Positions 18,625 to 29,044 of a stretch of DNA of 64,000 nt are shown piece by piece. The stretch is from positions 372,001-436,000 of the forward strand of contig NZ_SLXO01000002.1 of the NCBI RefSeq assembly GCF_004341375.1. The letters run 5' to 3'. The stretch is from Rhodothalassium salexigens DSM 2132. Its GTDB lineage: Bacteria; Pseudomonadota; Alphaproteobacteria; Sphingomonadales; Rhodothalassiaceae. The number at the start of each line of letters is the position of its first letter. The first letter of the stretch is position 1. Under the pieces are notes generated by a model. That model saw only the letters and a list, made by a program, of their open reading frames with translations. It ran no database searches and had not been told where the DNA came from. The position numbers and the translations under genes are program-made.

Positions 18625-19680
18625 TCAATCCTCGCTCATCGCGCCTTCCAGGTCGCCGTCCTGGCTCAGCAGGATCGCCAGCCAGCGGGTGCCCGGGAAC
18701 TGGTAGAAGATGAAGATCGCGATGGCGGTCAACGGGATCGCCAGGAACACGCCGACCATCCCCCACAGGCTGCCCCACAGCACCAGCGCGATCATCACCA
18801 CCAGCGGGTCGATGTTGAGCGTCTTGCCCATCACCTGCGGCTCGACCAGATTGTCGATGGTCACCTGGGTGATGGTCAGCAGGGTGAACACCACCGCGAT
18901 CACCACCGGGTTGGTGAACTGCACCAGCGCCAGCAGGGTCGGCAACAACACGCCCATGGCCGAGCCGATATAGGGCACGAAGTTGAGCAGAAAGATCCAC
19001 AACGCCCAGAACAGCCAGTAATTGAGCCCGGCGACCCACAGCACGATGCCGCAGATCACCGCGGTCAGCAGGCTCATCAGGGTCTTGGCCCACAGATAGC
19101 TGCGCACCTGCTGCTGGATGCGGTTGAGCACCCGGCGCGCGTGGCGCAGCCGCGAGGTGTCCGAAAACGCCCGGCGCAGGCGCTCGGGGAAGGTCTGCTG
19201 CGAGATATAGAGAAACAGCACGAACGCCAGCACCAGCCCCATATTGCCCAGAAACGATGCGAACGCGGCGGCGAAGTCGCGGAACCAGGCCTGCAGGTTG
19301 CTCGCCTCCAACAGCGTCGGGATCGAATTGGGCAGGCTGAACGGCACTGTCTCGTCAATGCTACGCAACGCGGACTCGATGCGGCGTTCATAGTCGGGCA
19401 CGGACTCGATAACCCCGGCGACGTTCTCGCGCACGATCTCGACCACGCCGATCAGCGCGGCCAGCATCAAGAAGGTGGCGGCCAGCGTGCGCACCCACAT
19501 GGGCGCCCGGACCGCGCGGCCGATAACCCGCGCCAAGGCCTCGATCAAAAACCAGATGACGCCCGCGATGGCGAGCGGGATCAACAGCCCCGAGCCCAGT
19601 TTGAGCACCGCCAGGGTGGCCAAAAGCGCCGCCAGGCTAAGGGTATAAGTGCGCAGAAGATCGTCCATGGCCGCCATCAT
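18625..19680 (-). CDS. AI-2E / PerM-family permease
   Basis: An inner-membrane protein of about 351 residues with seven to eight hydrophobic segments. It has the family's layout: two early membrane helices, a periplasmic amphipathic stretch (about 70-160), then the conserved C-terminal part with NFVPYIGSAMGVLLPTLLAL, DNLVEPQVMGKTLNIDPLVV and the closing helix. The family includes the E. coli TqsA autoinducer-2 exporter and Na+/H+ antiporter-like members; the substrate here is unknown. Starts at 19680, 19677 or 19668 are all possible, none with a clear ribosome site. The 315-bp stretch 19681-19995 beyond it shows no gene or signal. Confidence 0.88.
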   Translation of the reverse strand: MMAAMDDLLRTYTLSLAALLATLAVLKLGSGLLIPLAIAGVIWFLIEALARVIGRAVRAPMWVRTLAATFLMLAALIGVVEIVRENVAGVIESVPDYERRIESALRSIDETVPFSLPNSIPTLLEASNLQAWFRDFAAAFASFLGNMGLVLAFVLFLYISQQTFPERLRRAFSDTSRLRHARRVLNRIQQQVRSYLWAKTLMSLLTAVICGIVLWVAGLNYWLFWALWIFLLNFVPYIGSAMGVLLPTLLALVQFTNPVVIAVVFTLLTITQVTIDNLVEPQVMGKTLNIDPLVVMIALVLWGSLWGMVGVFLAIPLTAIAIFIFYQFPGTRWLAILLSQDGDLEGAMSED

Positions 19681-19995
19681 ATCGACCGCGCGGCCCTTGT
19701 CATCCACTGTTGAGAGCCCCCGCCGCCGCCAGGACGCCCGCGCCCGCCCGGCGCCTCGCGTCAGGCCCGCAACCACCGACGCCGCATCACAGCCCCAGCC
19801 ATCACGCGCCGCCCTTGCCCACGGCGATCAACGCCCCGCCATGGCGTCGCCGTCGCCCGCCATGACGGCGGCCACGGGCCGAGGCGGGTGGCCGCGCGAC
19901 GAGCGGCGGAGCCTGGGCGCTCGGGCACACTCGGGGGGCAGTCGATGGGGGCATTCGGGGCGGGGCATTCGGTGTCGACGGGCGGCGTGCGCGCG

Positions 19996-21300
19996 CTACC
20001 CCAGCGTTTGGCGGGCGATCACCAGCTTTTGCACCTCGGAAGCACCCTCATAGATGCGCAGCGCCCGGATCTCGCGATAGAGCGTCTCCACCGGGTGGCC
20101 GGCGCGCACGCCGAGGCCGCCGAAGATCTGCACCGCCTCGTCGATCACCTTCTGCGCCTCGTCGGTGGCGAACAGCTTGGCCATGGCCGCCTCGCGGGTG
20201 ACCCGCTGCGCCGCCACGTCATGGGTCCAGCCGGCGCGATAGACCAGCAGCGCGGCGGCGTCGACGGCCAAGGCCATCTGCGCGATCTTGGCCTGGATCA
20301 TCTGCAAATCGGCCATCGGCGCGCCGAACAGGCGCCGCGACCGGGCGTGCGCCGCGGCCTCGGCCAACGCCCGGCGCGCCAGTCCCAAGGCGGCGGCGCC
20401 GACGGTGGCGCGGAATACGTCCAACGTCGCCATGGCGACCTTGAAGCCCTGGCCGGGCGCGCCGATCCGGCGACTGGCCGGCACCGGAACACCATCGAAC
20501 GCCACCGTGCCCAGGGGATGGGGCGCGATCAGCGGGATCCGCTCGGTCACGGTGACGCCGGGCGCGTCGGCGTCGACCAGAAACGCCGAGATGCCGCGCG
20601 CGCCGGGTGCTTCGCCGGTGCGGGCGAACACGGTGTAGACATCGGCCAAGCCGGCGTTGGAGATCCAGGTCTTGGTGCCGGTCAGGCGATAGCCGCCGTC
20701 GCCGTCGGGCTCGGCGCGGGTGGTCATGGCGGCCACGTCCGAGCCCGCGTCGGCCTCCGACAGGGCGAAGGCGGCGGCCATGTCGCCGCGCGCCACCCGG
20801 GGCAGCACTTGGGCGCAGAGCGCCGCGTCGCCGAACAACGACACCGCACCCGCGCCCAGCCCCTGCAGGGCGAAGACGAAATCGGCAAGCCCCGAATGGC
20901 GCGCCAGGGTCTCGCGGATCAGGCACAGGCTGCGCACATCGAGCCGGTCGGCGACCCCACCATGGGCGCGCGGCACCGCGTGCGCCAGCCAGCCCGCCGC
21001 CCCCAACCGCCGGCGCATCTCTGTGCACAGGGCGTCGAGGCTGGCGTCGTCGCCGACCGGCGCGTGGGCCAGCGGCGCGATATGGTCGGCCGCCCAGGCG
21101 TCCAGCTCCTCGGCGAACCGGGCGTGGTGCGGCTCGAAAAACGGCCAGCGCAGAAAGCTGCGGTCGACGAAGCGCCCCGGATCGGCACCGACGGCGGCAC
21201 CGACGGCGGCGCCGGCGGGCGAGGCAGGGGGCATGCGGGCCGGGGCGACGCCGGGCTCGGCGACCGCGTCGGGCGGGGTTGTGGCGGGATGCTCGCCCAT
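19996..21300 (-). CDS. Acyl-CoA dehydrogenase (2-aminobenzoyl-CoA cluster)
   Basis: An FAD-dependent acyl-CoA dehydrogenase of 434 residues. FAD/substrate motifs are [16 protein letters not shown] and [20 protein letters not shown]; the catalytic Glu sits in [18 protein letters not shown] at the C-terminus. The first ~45 residues are Ala/Pro-rich and outside the fold, so an internal start is possible, but ATG 21300 overlaps the upstream stop (TGATG), which suits translational coupling. It is last in the MarR-linked cluster and would act in the beta-oxidation-like steps after ring reduction of 2-aminobenzoyl-CoA. The exact substrate is inferred from context. Confidence 0.85.
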   Translation of the reverse strand: MGEHPATTPPDAVAEPGVAPARMPPASPAGAAVGAAVGADPGRFVDRSFLRWPFFEPHHARFAEELDAWAADHIAPLAHAPVGDDASLDALCTEMRRRLGAAGWLAHAVPRAHGGVADRLDVRSLCLIRETLARHSGLADFVFALQGLGAGAVSLFGDAALCAQVLPRVARGDMAAAFALSEADAGSDVAAMTTRAEPDGDGGYRLTGTKTWISNAGLADVYTVFARTGEAPGARGISAFLVDADAPGVTVTERIPLIAPHPLGTVAFDGVPVPASRRIGAPGQGFKVAMATLDVFRATVGAAALGLARRALAEAAAHARSRRLFGAPMADLQMIQAKIAQMALAVDAAALLVYRAGWTHDVAAQRVTREAAMAKLFATDEAQKVIDEAVQIFGGLGVRAGHPVETLYREIRALRIYEGASEVQKLVIARQTLG

Positions 21301-22172
21301 CAGTCGCCCCCGAACGCCGGCCGGGCCTTGGCGACGAACGCCTCATAGGCGCGGGCGAAGTCGCGGGTCTGCATACAGATCGCCTGGGCCTGGGCCTCGG
21401 CCTCGATGGCGGCGTCGAGCCCCATGGCCCATTCAGTATGCAATTGGGTCTTGGTCATGCCGTGGGCGAAGCTGGGGCCGGCGGCCAGGTCGGCGGCGAA
21501 GCGCTGCGCGGTCTGGGCCAACTCGGCGCGGTCGACCAGACGGTTGTGGAAGCCCCAACGCTCGCCCTCCTCGGCGGTCATGGTGCGGCCGGTATAAAGC
21601 AGTTCCGAGGCCCGGCCCTGGCCGATAATCCGCGGCAGCATGGCGCACGCCCCCATGTCGCAACCGGCGAGCCCGACGCGGGTGAACAAAAACGCGGTCC
21701 GGGTCTCGGGCGTGGCGAAGCGAATGTCGCACGCCATGGCGACGATCGCGCCGGCACCCACGCACACCCCGTCGAGCGCGGCGACCAACGGCTGCGGGCA
21801 GCCGCGCATGGCCTTGACCAGATCGCCAGTCAGGCGGGTGAAGGCCAGGAGCTGGGGCATCGCCATGGCGGTCAGCGGGCCGATGATCTCGTGGACGTCG
21901 CCGCCGGAGGAGAAGTTGTCGCCCGCGCCGGCGATCACCACCGCCTTGACGTCGGGCGTGTAGGCGAGCGCGCGAAAGGTGTCGCGCAGTTCGGCATAGG
22001 AGGCGAAGGTGAGAGGGTTCTTGCGCGCCGGCCGGTCGAGCGTGATCGTCGCAACCCCCTGGCCGAAGGCCCAACGAAAGTGGGCGGGCGCGAAGGTCTC
22101 GGGCTCAAGGCCGCCGACACGGACGTCGAAGGCGGCGGGGTCGGGGCCATCGGCCGGGGCGGTTGCGGTCAT
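21300..22172 (-). CDS. Enoyl-CoA hydratase/isomerase-family protein
   Basis: A 290-residue crotonase-fold protein. The oxyanion-hole segments are visible: [17 protein letters not shown] (about 82-98) and [20 protein letters not shown] (about 133-152), followed by [19 protein letters not shown]. In the cluster it would hydrate or cleave an intermediate of 2-aminobenzoyl-CoA breakdown. Its ATG overlaps the MarR stop by 4 bases and its stop overlaps the next start by 1 base, so it is translationally coupled on both sides. Confidence 0.88.
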   Translation of the reverse strand: MTATAPADGPDPAAFDVRVGGLEPETFAPAHFRWAFGQGVATITLDRPARKNPLTFASYAELRDTFRALAYTPDVKAVVIAGAGDNFSSGGDVHEIIGPLTAMAMPQLLAFTRLTGDLVKAMRGCPQPLVAALDGVCVGAGAIVAMACDIRFATPETRTAFLFTRVGLAGCDMGACAMLPRIIGQGRASELLYTGRTMTAEEGERWGFHNRLVDRAELAQTAQRFAADLAAGPSFAHGMTKTQLHTEWAMGLDAAIEAEAQAQAICMQTRDFARAYEAFVAKARPAFGGD

Positions 22173-22672
22173 GAGGTCTCCGATTTCTCGTCGAAGGCGA
22201 ACACCGAACGCTTCAGCCGTTCGAGTTCGTTATAGAGTTGGTCGGCGTCCGCGGCATCGATGCCCGAGAACATGGATTCGACCCAGCCATGGTGCACCTC
22301 GGCCATGCGCCTGAAGTCTTCCTGCCCCTTGTCGGTCAATCTGACGAAGTGGGTACGCCGGTCGGCGGGCGACGCGGTGCGGCTGACCAATCCGTCGGTG
22401 ACCAGCCGGTTGACCACGCCGGTGACATTGCCGTTGGAGACCATCAAACAGCGCGACAATTCGCCCATGGTCAGGCCGTCGGGATAGCGGTCGAGGGCCG
22501 CCAGCACGTCGAAGCGCGGCAAGGTGGTATCGAATTCGGCGCGCAACTGGTTGCGAATCCGATTCTCGATCAGCGTGGTGCAGGTCAGCAGCCGGAGCCA
22601 CAGACGCAGCGCCTGTTTCGACTGCGGCGCGCCGCCCAGTTTTTCCTGCATCTCCGCCTCGTTGGTGGCCAT
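22169..22672 (-). CDS. MarR-family transcriptional regulator
   Basis: A 167-residue protein with the MarR winged helix: [40 protein letters not shown], then the wing [15 protein letters not shown]. It lies inside the operon, directly after the SDR stop codon and overlapping the hydratase start, so it is co-expressed with the enzymes. By analogy with MarR proteins of aromatic-acid clusters it probably represses the operon until an aryl-CoA or the free acid binds. Confidence 0.92.
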   Translation of the reverse strand: MATNEAEMQEKLGGAPQSKQALRLWLRLLTCTTLIENRIRNQLRAEFDTTLPRFDVLAALDRYPDGLTMGELSRCLMVSNGNVTGVVNRLVTDGLVSRTASPADRRTHFVRLTDKGQEDFRRMAEVHHGWVESMFSGIDAADADQLYNELERLKRSVFAFDEKSETS

Positions 22673-23497
22673 CTACATTACCTCTCCACCGGCCACGGCA
22701 AGCGCCTGGCCCGTGACGGAACGCGCGTCGGACGAACACAACCACATCACGGTCGCGGCGACCTCCTGAGGGTCGATCAACCGCTTCTGTGGGTTGGCCT
22801 TCACGAGCGCCGCCAGGGCCTCGTCGGCTTCGCGGCCGGTCTTCTCCACTATGGTCCGAACTGATGCGGCCACGATATCGGTGTCGGCATAGCCAGGGCA
22901 AACGGCATTTGCCGTCACCCCGGTACTGGCCAGCTCCAAGGCCATGGCGCGGGTCAGCCCCACGGCACCGTGCTTGGACGCCACATAGGCGCTGGCGTAA
23001 GGGTACGCCTTGAGCCCGGCCGTGGACGCGATGGTGACGATGCGCCCCCAACCGGCCTCGACCATGGCCGGGATCACCGCGCGGCTGCACAGAAACGCAC
23101 CGGTCAGATTGACGTCGAGCACCCGCTGCCAGTCGGCCAGCGAGGTCTTGGCCAGCGGCCCCGTGGGCGCGATGCCGGCATTGTTGACCAGGATCGCCAC
23201 CGGGCCGAAGCGTCGGACCGCATGGTCGAAGGCGCGGCGCACGCCGCCCTCGTCGGTGACGTCGCAGACCTCGCCGGCGGCCGCGGGCAGCGCCTCGGCG
23301 GCCTCGGCGAGGCGCTCGGCATTGCGCGCCATCAAGGTCACCGCCGCCCCGGCGCGCGCCAACCGCCCCGCCACCGCCGCGCCGATGCCGGTGGCGCCAC
23401 CGGTGACCACCGCGTGCAGGCCGGCCAAACCCGCCTGGCCCGGGTCGTCGGCCCGGTCGTCGGTGGCGGTGGCGGTCGGCGTACCGTCTTCGCTCAT
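22673..23497 (-). CDS. Short-chain dehydrogenase/reductase (probable 3-hydroxyacyl-CoA dehydrogenase)
   Basis: A 274-residue SDR. The NAD(P) motif is VVTGGATGIGAAVA, the structural motif is ILVNNAGIAPTG, and the catalytic Ser-Tyr-Lys lie in IASTAGLKAYPYASAYVASK. The first ~25 residues are a low-complexity extension. It lies 10 bases after abmA and abuts the MarR gene. The position suggests oxidation of a hydroxyacyl-CoA intermediate of the aminobenzoyl-CoA pathway; the specificity is inferred. Confidence 0.88.
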   Translation of the reverse strand: MSEDGTPTATATDDRADDPGQAGLAGLHAVVTGGATGIGAAVAGRLARAGAAVTLMARNAERLAEAAEALPAAAGEVCDVTDEGGVRRAFDHAVRRFGPVAILVNNAGIAPTGPLAKTSLADWQRVLDVNLTGAFLCSRAVIPAMVEAGWGRIVTIASTAGLKAYPYASAYVASKHGAVGLTRAMALELASTGVTANAVCPGYADTDIVAASVRTIVEKTGREADEALAALVKANPQKRLIDPQEVAATVMWLCSSDARSVTGQALAVAGGEVM

Positions 23498-23507
23498 GGA
23501 CGCCCCC

Positions 23508-25817
23508 TCATGGCAGCACCCGGTCCTGGGCGGCCTTCTCCAACAGCCGGCCCAACTGGGCGAAGCCGTTTTGGTAAGGCGGCGGCACGGCGATGTCGCG
23601 ATAGCCCTGTTCGGCGGCGGCGCGCAGCGACCAGTGCGGGTCGGCCAGGTGCGGGCGGGCCAGCGCGCACAGGTCGGCGCGGCCCGAACACAGGATCGAG
23701 TTCACATGGTCGATCTCGTAGATATTGCCCACCGCGATGGTGGGAATGCCGGCCTCGTTGCGCACCCGGTCGGCGAACGGGGTCTGGAACATGCGGCCAT
23801 AGACCGGCCGGGCTTTGGGCGAGGTCTGGCCCGCCGACACGTCGATCAGGTCGGCGCCGGCATCGCGAAAGGCGCGCGCGATCGCCACCGCGTCGTCGGG
23901 CGTCACACCTTGCGCTCCGAGCCAGTCGCACGCCGAGAGGCGCACCGCCATGGGGCGCTCGTCGGGCCAGGCGGCGCGCATGGCGGCGAACACCTCCAGG
24001 GGAAAGCGCAACCGGTTGTCCAGGCTGCCGCCATAGGCGTCGGTGCGCTTATTCAGCACCGGGGTGATGAAGCTGGACAGCAGATAGCCGTGGGCGGCGT
24101 GCAGTTCGATCATGTCAAAGCCGGCCTCGACGGCGCGGGTGACGGCGGCCACATGGTCGCGGCATACCCGATCCATATCCGCGCGGGTCATCGCCCGGGG
24201 CACCTGGTTGGCGGGCGTCCACGCCACCGCGGAGGCGGCGACGATCGGCCAGGCACCGCTGTCCAACGGTTCGTCCATGCCGTCCCAGGCGCGCTTGGTC
24301 GCCCCCTTGGGCCCGGCATGGCCCAGTTGCAGGCAGATCTTGGCCTCGCTGTGGGTGTGCACGAAGTCGACGATGCGCTTCCACGCGGCGGTGTGGGCGT
24401 CGGTATAGAGCCCGGCACAGCCCGGGCTGATGCGCGCGTCGGCGCTGACGTCGGTCATCTCGGTGTAGACCAGCCCGGCCCCGCCCATGGCACGCGCGCC
24501 GTAGTGGACCAGGTGGAAGTCGTCGACCAGGCCGTCTTTGGCGCTGTAGGTGCACATGGGCGACACCACCACCCGGTTGGCCAGCCGCATCTGGCGCAGC
24601 CGAAACGGCGCGAACATCGGCGGCACCGGCGCGTTGACCGGCGCACCGGTGGCCCGTTCGGCGAACCACCGCTCCACCTTGGCGAGCCATTCGGGGTCGC
24701 GCAGACGCAGATTTTCGTGGCTGACCCGCTGACTGCGGGTGAGCAGCGCATAGGCGAACTGCACCGGCTCGAACCCGGTGTAGCGGTCCAGCCCCTCGAA
24801 CCAGTCGGTGGAGTTGCGCGCCGCGCTTTGCAGGCGCAGCACCTCGGTGCGTCGCTCGTCCTGATACTCGTCGAGGGCCGCAGCCAGCGGCCGGTCGCCG
24901 TCGTCGTCGAGCACCTCGGCCAGCTTGATGGCGTCTTCGAGCGCCAGCTTGGTGCCCGAGCCGATGGAAAAATGCGCCGTGTGGGCGGCGTCGCCGATCA
25001 GGATCAGATTGCCATGGTGCCAGGTTTCGCACAGCACGCGCGGAAAGTTGATCCACGCCGAGCCGCGCCGGTGATGGGCATTGCTCATCAACCCGTGGCC
25101 GTCCAGATCGTCGGCGAACAGCCGCGCGCACGCCCGACAGGTCTCGTCCTGATCCATGGTATCGAAGCCGAGCCCGCGATAGGTCGCTTCGCTGCACTCG
25201 ACGATAAAGGTCGAGGTCCGATCGTCGAAGCGGTAGGCGTGCGCCCAGATCCAGCCATGGTCGGTGCGCTTGAAGCTGAAGGTGAACGCCTCGAACAGCT
25301 TGTGGGTGCCGAGCCAGACGAACTTGTTGCGGCGCACGTCGATGTCGGGCTTGAACTGCTGGGCATACCGGCTGCGGATCTTGGAATTGATGCCGTCGGC
25401 GGCGATGATCAGGTCGCAATCGGCGAAGCGCGGGTCGTCGGCCAGACAGTCGGGGTCGATGTCGGCCTCGAACACCAGTTCGATGCCCAAGGCACGGGCC
25501 CGGTCCTGGAGGATGGCGAGCAGCCGCTTGCGGCCGATGCCACAGAAACCGTGGCCGGTGGAGCGCTCCACATGACCGTCGATGCGCACCTCGATATCGT
25601 CCCAATGGGCCAGTTCGGCGGAGATCGCGTCGGCGGTCTCGGGGTCGTTGGCGCGCAGATTGGCCATCGTCTGGTCGGAAAACACCACCCCCCAACCGAA
25701 CGTGTCGCCCGAACGATTGCGCTCATAGACGGCGATGGTCTGGTCAGGGTCGCGCAACTTCATGGAGATGGCGGCGTAAAGCCCCGCCGGTCCACCCCCC
25801 AGACATGCGATTTTCAT
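23508..25817 (-). CDS. abmA: 2-aminobenzoyl-CoA monooxygenase/reductase (fused FAD hydroxylase and old-yellow-enzyme domains)
   Basis: A 769-residue two-domain flavoenzyme that hydroxylates and then reduces the ring of 2-aminobenzoyl-CoA, a hybrid route for anthranilate. Residues 1-~375 are an FAD monooxygenase like salicylyl-CoA 5-hydroxylase ([30 protein letters not shown] at about 276). Residues ~395-769 are an FMN old-yellow-enzyme domain ([40 protein letters not shown]). ATG 25817 has GGAGAAGGG upstream; the frame stays open on for a long way upstream but that part has no homology. It heads the operon with SDR, MarR, hydratase and acyl-CoA dehydrogenase. No 2-aminobenzoate-CoA ligase is present in the window. 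A related annotation is bifunctional salicylyl-CoA 5-hydroxylase/oxidoreductase. Confidence 0.9.
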   Translation of the reverse strand: MKIACLGGGPAGLYAAISMKLRDPDQTIAVYERNRSGDTFGWGVVFSDQTMANLRANDPETADAISAELAHWDDIEVRIDGHVERSTGHGFCGIGRKRLLAILQDRARALGIELVFEADIDPDCLADDPRFADCDLIIAADGINSKIRSRYAQQFKPDIDVRRNKFVWLGTHKLFEAFTFSFKRTDHGWIWAHAYRFDDRTSTFIVECSEATYRGLGFDTMDQDETCRACARLFADDLDGHGLMSNAHHRRGSAWINFPRVLCETWHHGNLILIGDAAHTAHFSIGSGTKLALEDAIKLAEVLDDDGDRPLAAALDEYQDERRTEVLRLQSAARNSTDWFEGLDRYTGFEPVQFAYALLTRSQRVSHENLRLRDPEWLAKVERWFAERATGAPVNAPVPPMFAPFRLRQMRLANRVVVSPMCTYSAKDGLVDDFHLVHYGARAMGGAGLVYTEMTDVSADARISPGCAGLYTDAHTAAWKRIVDFVHTHSEAKICLQLGHAGPKGATKRAWDGMDEPLDSGAWPIVAASAVAWTPANQVPRAMTRADMDRVCRDHVAAVTRAVEAGFDMIELHAAHGYLLSSFITPVLNKRTDAYGGSLDNRLRFPLEVFAAMRAAWPDERPMAVRLSACDWLGAQGVTPDDAVAIARAFRDAGADLIDVSAGQTSPKARPVYGRMFQTPFADRVRNEAGIPTIAVGNIYEIDHVNSILCSGRADLCALARPHLADPHWSLRAAAEQGYRDIAVPPPYQNGFAQLGRLLEKAAQDRVLP

Positions 25818-25903
25818 CGCCCTTCTCCAGTTCCTCAACCCCAGGCTAGGCCGCGCGCTGACGCCGGTCAATCGATGCTCCAGGCCTGAAACAGCGGCGC
25901 CCG

Positions 25904-25933
25904 CGTCGCGGTGACGCCGCTGGCGTCGCGACG
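25904..25933. promoter_or_regulatory. Nested palindrome in the divergent abmA / gcdH promoter region
   Basis: CGTCGC (25904-25909) pairs with GCGACG (25928-25933), and inside it GACGCC (25913-25918) pairs with GGCGTC (25922-25927). It lies 87 bp before abmA and 68 bp before gcdH. It could be an operator or an RNA hairpin; GC-rich palindromes are common here, so caution applies. Confidence 0.35.
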
Positions 25934-26000
25934 GGCCAAGCCGTATATGAGAAGACGGGATCAAGAAACCAAAGACCATCTGACGCAAAGGAGCAGGCCG

Positions 26001-27227
26001 ATGGCCGTGGCCCGACCGACGCCCGAGACCCGCAACGATGCGCCCAAGCGGCAAAACCGTGCGACCTTCAACTGGGAAGATCCGCTGCTGCTCGACGACG
26101 AGTTGACCGAGGAAGAGCGCCTGATCCGCGACAGCGCCCGCGCCTATGCCCAGCAATCGCTGATGCCGCGCATCCTGGAGGCCAACCGCCACGAGGTCTT
26201 CCACACCGAGATCATGACCGAGATGGGCGCGCAGGGGCTGCTCGGCTCGACCATCGAAGGCTATGGCTGCGCCGGTGTGTCGAGCGTCGCCTATGGGCTG
26301 ATCGCGCGCGAGGTGGAGCGGGTGGATTCGGGCTATCGCTCGGCGCTGTCGGTGCAATCGTCGCTGGTCATGCACCCGATCCACGCCTTCGGCACCGAGG
26401 ACCAGCGCCAGCGCTGGCTGCCCGGCCTGGCCAGCGGCGCGTTGATCGGCTGCTTCGGCCTGACCGAGCCCGACGCCGGCTCGGACCCCGGCGCCATGAA
26501 GACCCGCGCGGTCAAGACCGCCGGCGGCTACAAGCTCACCGGGGCGAAGATGTGGATCTCCAACTCGCCGGTCGCCGACCTGTTCGTGGTCTGGGCCAAG
26601 ACCGAAGACGAGGTGATCCGCGGCTTCGTGCTCAAAAAGGGCATGAAGGGGCTGTCGGCGCCCAAGATCGAGGGCAAGATGAGCCTGCGCGCCTCGATCA
26701 CCGGCGAGATCGTCATGGACGGCGTCGAGGTGCCCGACGACCATCTGCTGCCCCATGTGGAAGGCTTGAAGGGCCCGTTCGGCTGCCTCAACAATGCCCG
26801 CTACGGCATCGCCTGGGGCGCGCTCGGCGCCGCCGAGTTCTGCTGGCATGCGGCGCGCAGCTACGCGCTCGACCGGACCATGTTCGGCAAGCCGATCGCC
26901 CAGACCCAGTTGGTGCAGAAGAAACTGGCCGACATGCAGACCGAAATCGCCCTGGGTCTTGGCGCCTGCCTGCGCGCCGGGCGGCTGAAGGACGCCGGCC
27001 GACTGGCGCCCGAGACGGTGTCCCTGATCAAGCGCAATTCGTGCGGCAAGGCGCTCGATATCGCGCGCCAGGCCCGCGACATCCACGGCGGCAACGGCAT
27101 CATGGACGAGTATCACGTGATCCGGCACATGGTGAACCTGGAGACCGTGAACACCTATGAGGGCACCCACGACATCCACGCCCTGATCCTCGGCCGCGCC
27201 CAGACCGGCTTGCAGGCGTTCTTCTAA
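26001..27227 (+). CDS. gcdH: Glutaryl-CoA dehydrogenase
   Basis: A 408-residue acyl-CoA dehydrogenase that oxidatively decarboxylates glutaryl-CoA to crotonyl-CoA. Family features: [20 protein letters not shown] at the N-terminus, [20 protein letters not shown], and the catalytic Glu in [20 protein letters not shown], which is the diagnostic GCDH C-terminus. ATG 26001 has GGAG upstream. It is divergent from the aminobenzoyl-CoA operon and may feed the same lower pathway, since aromatic acyl-CoA routes can converge on glutaryl-CoA. The following 164 bp contain no feature. Confidence 0.93.
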   Translation: MAVARPTPETRNDAPKRQNRATFNWEDPLLLDDELTEEERLIRDSARAYAQQSLMPRILEANRHEVFHTEIMTEMGAQGLLGSTIEGYGCAGVSSVAYGLIAREVERVDSGYRSALSVQSSLVMHPIHAFGTEDQRQRWLPGLASGALIGCFGLTEPDAGSDPGAMKTRAVKTAGGYKLTGAKMWISNSPVADLFVVWAKTEDEVIRGFVLKKGMKGLSAPKIEGKMSLRASITGEIVMDGVEVPDDHLLPHVEGLKGPFGCLNNARYGIAWGALGAAEFCWHAARSYALDRTMFGKPIAQTQLVQKKLADMQTEIALGLGACLRAGRLKDAGRLAPETVSLIKRNSCGKALDIARQARDIHGGNGIMDEYHVIRHMVNLETVNTYEGTHDIHALILGRAQTGLQAFF

Positions 27228-27391
27228 GCCCGCCGGCCCGCGGGGCGCCGGCCAAGCAGGCTTTGACGAGGCTCGGCCGGGAAGGCTCAGGGGGGGAGAG
27301 GCTCGGAGCTCAAGAGGCGGGGGCGCGAAGAGGCGGGGGCGGGAGAGACGCCCCCTGCCCGGCCCCGGCCGGTGCGACCGCGCCCGGCCGC

Positions 27392-28138
27392 TCAGACGAA
27401 GAACACGTCGCCCACCGTCACCGTGCGCCGGCGGCCGTCGTCCAGGCGCAGGCACAGCCGGCCGTGGCCGTCGAGCCCCTCGAACACGCCGACCAGCGGC
27501 TCGGCGCCGGCGCGCACCTCGATGCGCTCGCCCAGCCGCGCCCACAAGCCCTCCAGATCGGCGCGCACCGCCGCCGGCCCGGCGGTGATCAGCAGGTCGT
27601 GATAGTGCAGGAACGCCGCCGACAGGGCGTCGAAGGCGCGCGCCACGTCGGTCGTCCCGCCATGGGCGGCCAGGCAAGTGGCGGGATAGGGCGTGTCGTC
27701 GGGCGCCCAGCCCACATTGACGCCGATGCCGACCACCGCGAAGGGGGCGGCCCCATTGTCGGCCTCGACCAGGATGCCAGCGGTTTTGGCACCGCCGATC
27801 AACACGTCATTGGGCCATTTGACCGCCAGGTCGGCGACCTCGGGGGCCAGCCGCCGCACCGTCGCCACCACCGCAGCGGCCGCGGCGAAGCACAGGTCGC
27901 CGGTCACCGGCGCAACCTGTCCGCCGACCAGCGGCAGACGCACCACGCAGCTCCAATAGAGATTGCCCTCGGGCGACATCCAGCGGCGTTCGAGCCGGCC
28001 ACGGCCGGCACTCTGCCGGCGCGCCCAGACCAGCGTCAGGGTCGGCGCGTCGCTTTGCCGCGCCAGGCGCTTGGCCTCGTCATTGGTGGAGCCGATGGTG
28101 TCGAGGGCTGCAAGGGTATAACGGGGATCGAGGGGCAT
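27392..28138 (-). CDS. birA: Biotin-[acetyl-CoA-carboxylase] ligase
   Basis: Attaches biotin to the carboxyl-carrier protein. A 248-residue, single-function form without the N-terminal DNA-binding domain of E. coli BirA, so it should not repress biotin genes. Motifs: [24 protein letters not shown] (biotinyl-AMP loop), [20 protein letters not shown], and a C-terminal SH3-like domain ending VTVGDVFFV. In many alphaproteobacteria it follows the nuo operon; here it stands alone. The ATG has no obvious ribosome site. Confidence 0.95.
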   Translation of the reverse strand: MPLDPRYTLAALDTIGSTNDEAKRLARQSDAPTLTLVWARRQSAGRGRLERRWMSPEGNLYWSCVVRLPLVGGQVAPVTGDLCFAAAAAVVATVRRLAPEVADLAVKWPNDVLIGGAKTAGILVEADNGAAPFAVVGIGVNVGWAPDDTPYPATCLAAHGGTTDVARAFDALSAAFLHYHDLLITAGPAAVRADLEGLWARLGERIEVRAGAEPLVGVFEGLDGHGRLCLRLDDGRRRTVTVGDVFFV

Positions 28139-28376
28139 GAGCCAACGCGTGCCTTTACAAGCCGGGGCCGGAGCCCCTTATTATCGGTTGAACATCATGA
28201 CGCGCTCCGTCGTCCCCTCAAGGCGGCCGGCAGGCGGCTTGACGGCGACCCCGAAGCGGCGTCAGGGCGCGCGCTGCGGCGCGGCCCGCGCCCCTTGCGA
28301 GCCGGGGGCGGCCGGACGGCGGCGCGTCGCAGGCCCCGGTGTACGCCGGACGCCCGCGCGAATAAAGGATCAGACA

Positions 28377-28850
28377 GTGACCGGCACCGACCAACGCACC
28401 GACAATGTGATCCCCGGTCCCGGCCGCCTGCCGACCCGCGGCGACGTGGCCCGGTCCATGGACGAGACCGTGCAGGCCCTGCTCGCCGGCTTGGAGACGG
28501 TGGTCGACTGTGCCGACGCCGCGCGCAGGTTGACCCCGGTGGAGGACCGCGACGAACGGCTCGACCGCTTTTGCGCCGCCATCGCCGAAATGGCCCAGCC
28601 GACCCTGGCGGCGCTGGCCGAACGGTTCGACACCGTGTGCCGCGAGGCCCGGCTCGACCCGCGGCGCGAGCGGGCGATCATCCTGCCGCGCGCCGAGATG
28701 GTGATCGCCTATTTCAAGGAACTGGCGATCCTGCACGGCGCGGCCTTCGACCGGGATCTGGCGGCCCCGGGGCCGTTGCAATCGGAAGCGCTCAGCCGTC
28801 TTGACCTGTTGCTCCACACCCAGGTCGACCACCTGCTCGAAGGCCGCTGA
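28377..28850 (+). CDS. Hypothetical protein, all-helical
   Basis: A 157-residue protein that I do not recognise. It starts with GTG 28377, preceded by AAAGGA at 9 bases. It is predicted to be soluble and mostly helical, acidic and Leu/Arg-rich (TVQALLAGLETVVDCADAAR; AEMVIAYFKELAILHG; a closing LLLHTQVDHLLEGR). There are no membrane segments or known motifs. It is divergent from birA, with a 238-bp gap that shows nothing clear, and faces the pnt operon. Good codon bias and the start site suggest a real gene. Confidence 0.6.
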   Translation: MTGTDQRTDNVIPGPGRLPTRGDVARSMDETVQALLAGLETVVDCADAARRLTPVEDRDERLDRFCAAIAEMAQPTLAALAERFDTVCREARLDPRRERAIILPRAEMVIAYFKELAILHGAAFDRDLAAPGPLQSEALSRLDLLLHTQVDHLLEGR

Positions 28851-28976
28851 CCGCGCCGGCGGCCGTACATCGGCGCGGCCGGCCCTGGACCCCGGCGCCA
28901 GGCGCGGCGTGAGCGTCCCGTCGGCAACCGGGACAGGCGCGCAAGCTGATCCCACCACGATCTGTTCCAGACGCAA

Positions 28977-29009
28977 AAGGCCCGCCCCGGGGTCGCCGAG
29001 GCGGGCCTT
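28977..29009 (-). terminator. Intrinsic terminator of the pnt operon
   Basis: AAGGCCCGCC and GGCGGGCCTT form a perfect 10-bp stem with a 13-base loop. Read on the minus strand it ends in TTTT. It lies 36 bases after the pntB stop and may also stop readthrough from the hypothetical gene on the plus strand. Confidence 0.75.
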
Positions 29010-29044
29010 GTTGTGTCGGCCGGTCGCAGGGTCCGGCCCCGCGC

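Noticed and set aside
19888-22235. Long plus-strand frames across the acyl-CoA dehydrogenase and hydratase genes
   Set aside because: No homology; they mirror the codon bias of the true minus-strand genes.
23508-27677. A 1,389-codon open frame on the minus strand spanning abmA and gcdH
   Set aside because: Only the abmA part (23508-25817) has protein homology and a ribosome site. The rest is the antisense of gcdH and reads as low-complexity sequence.
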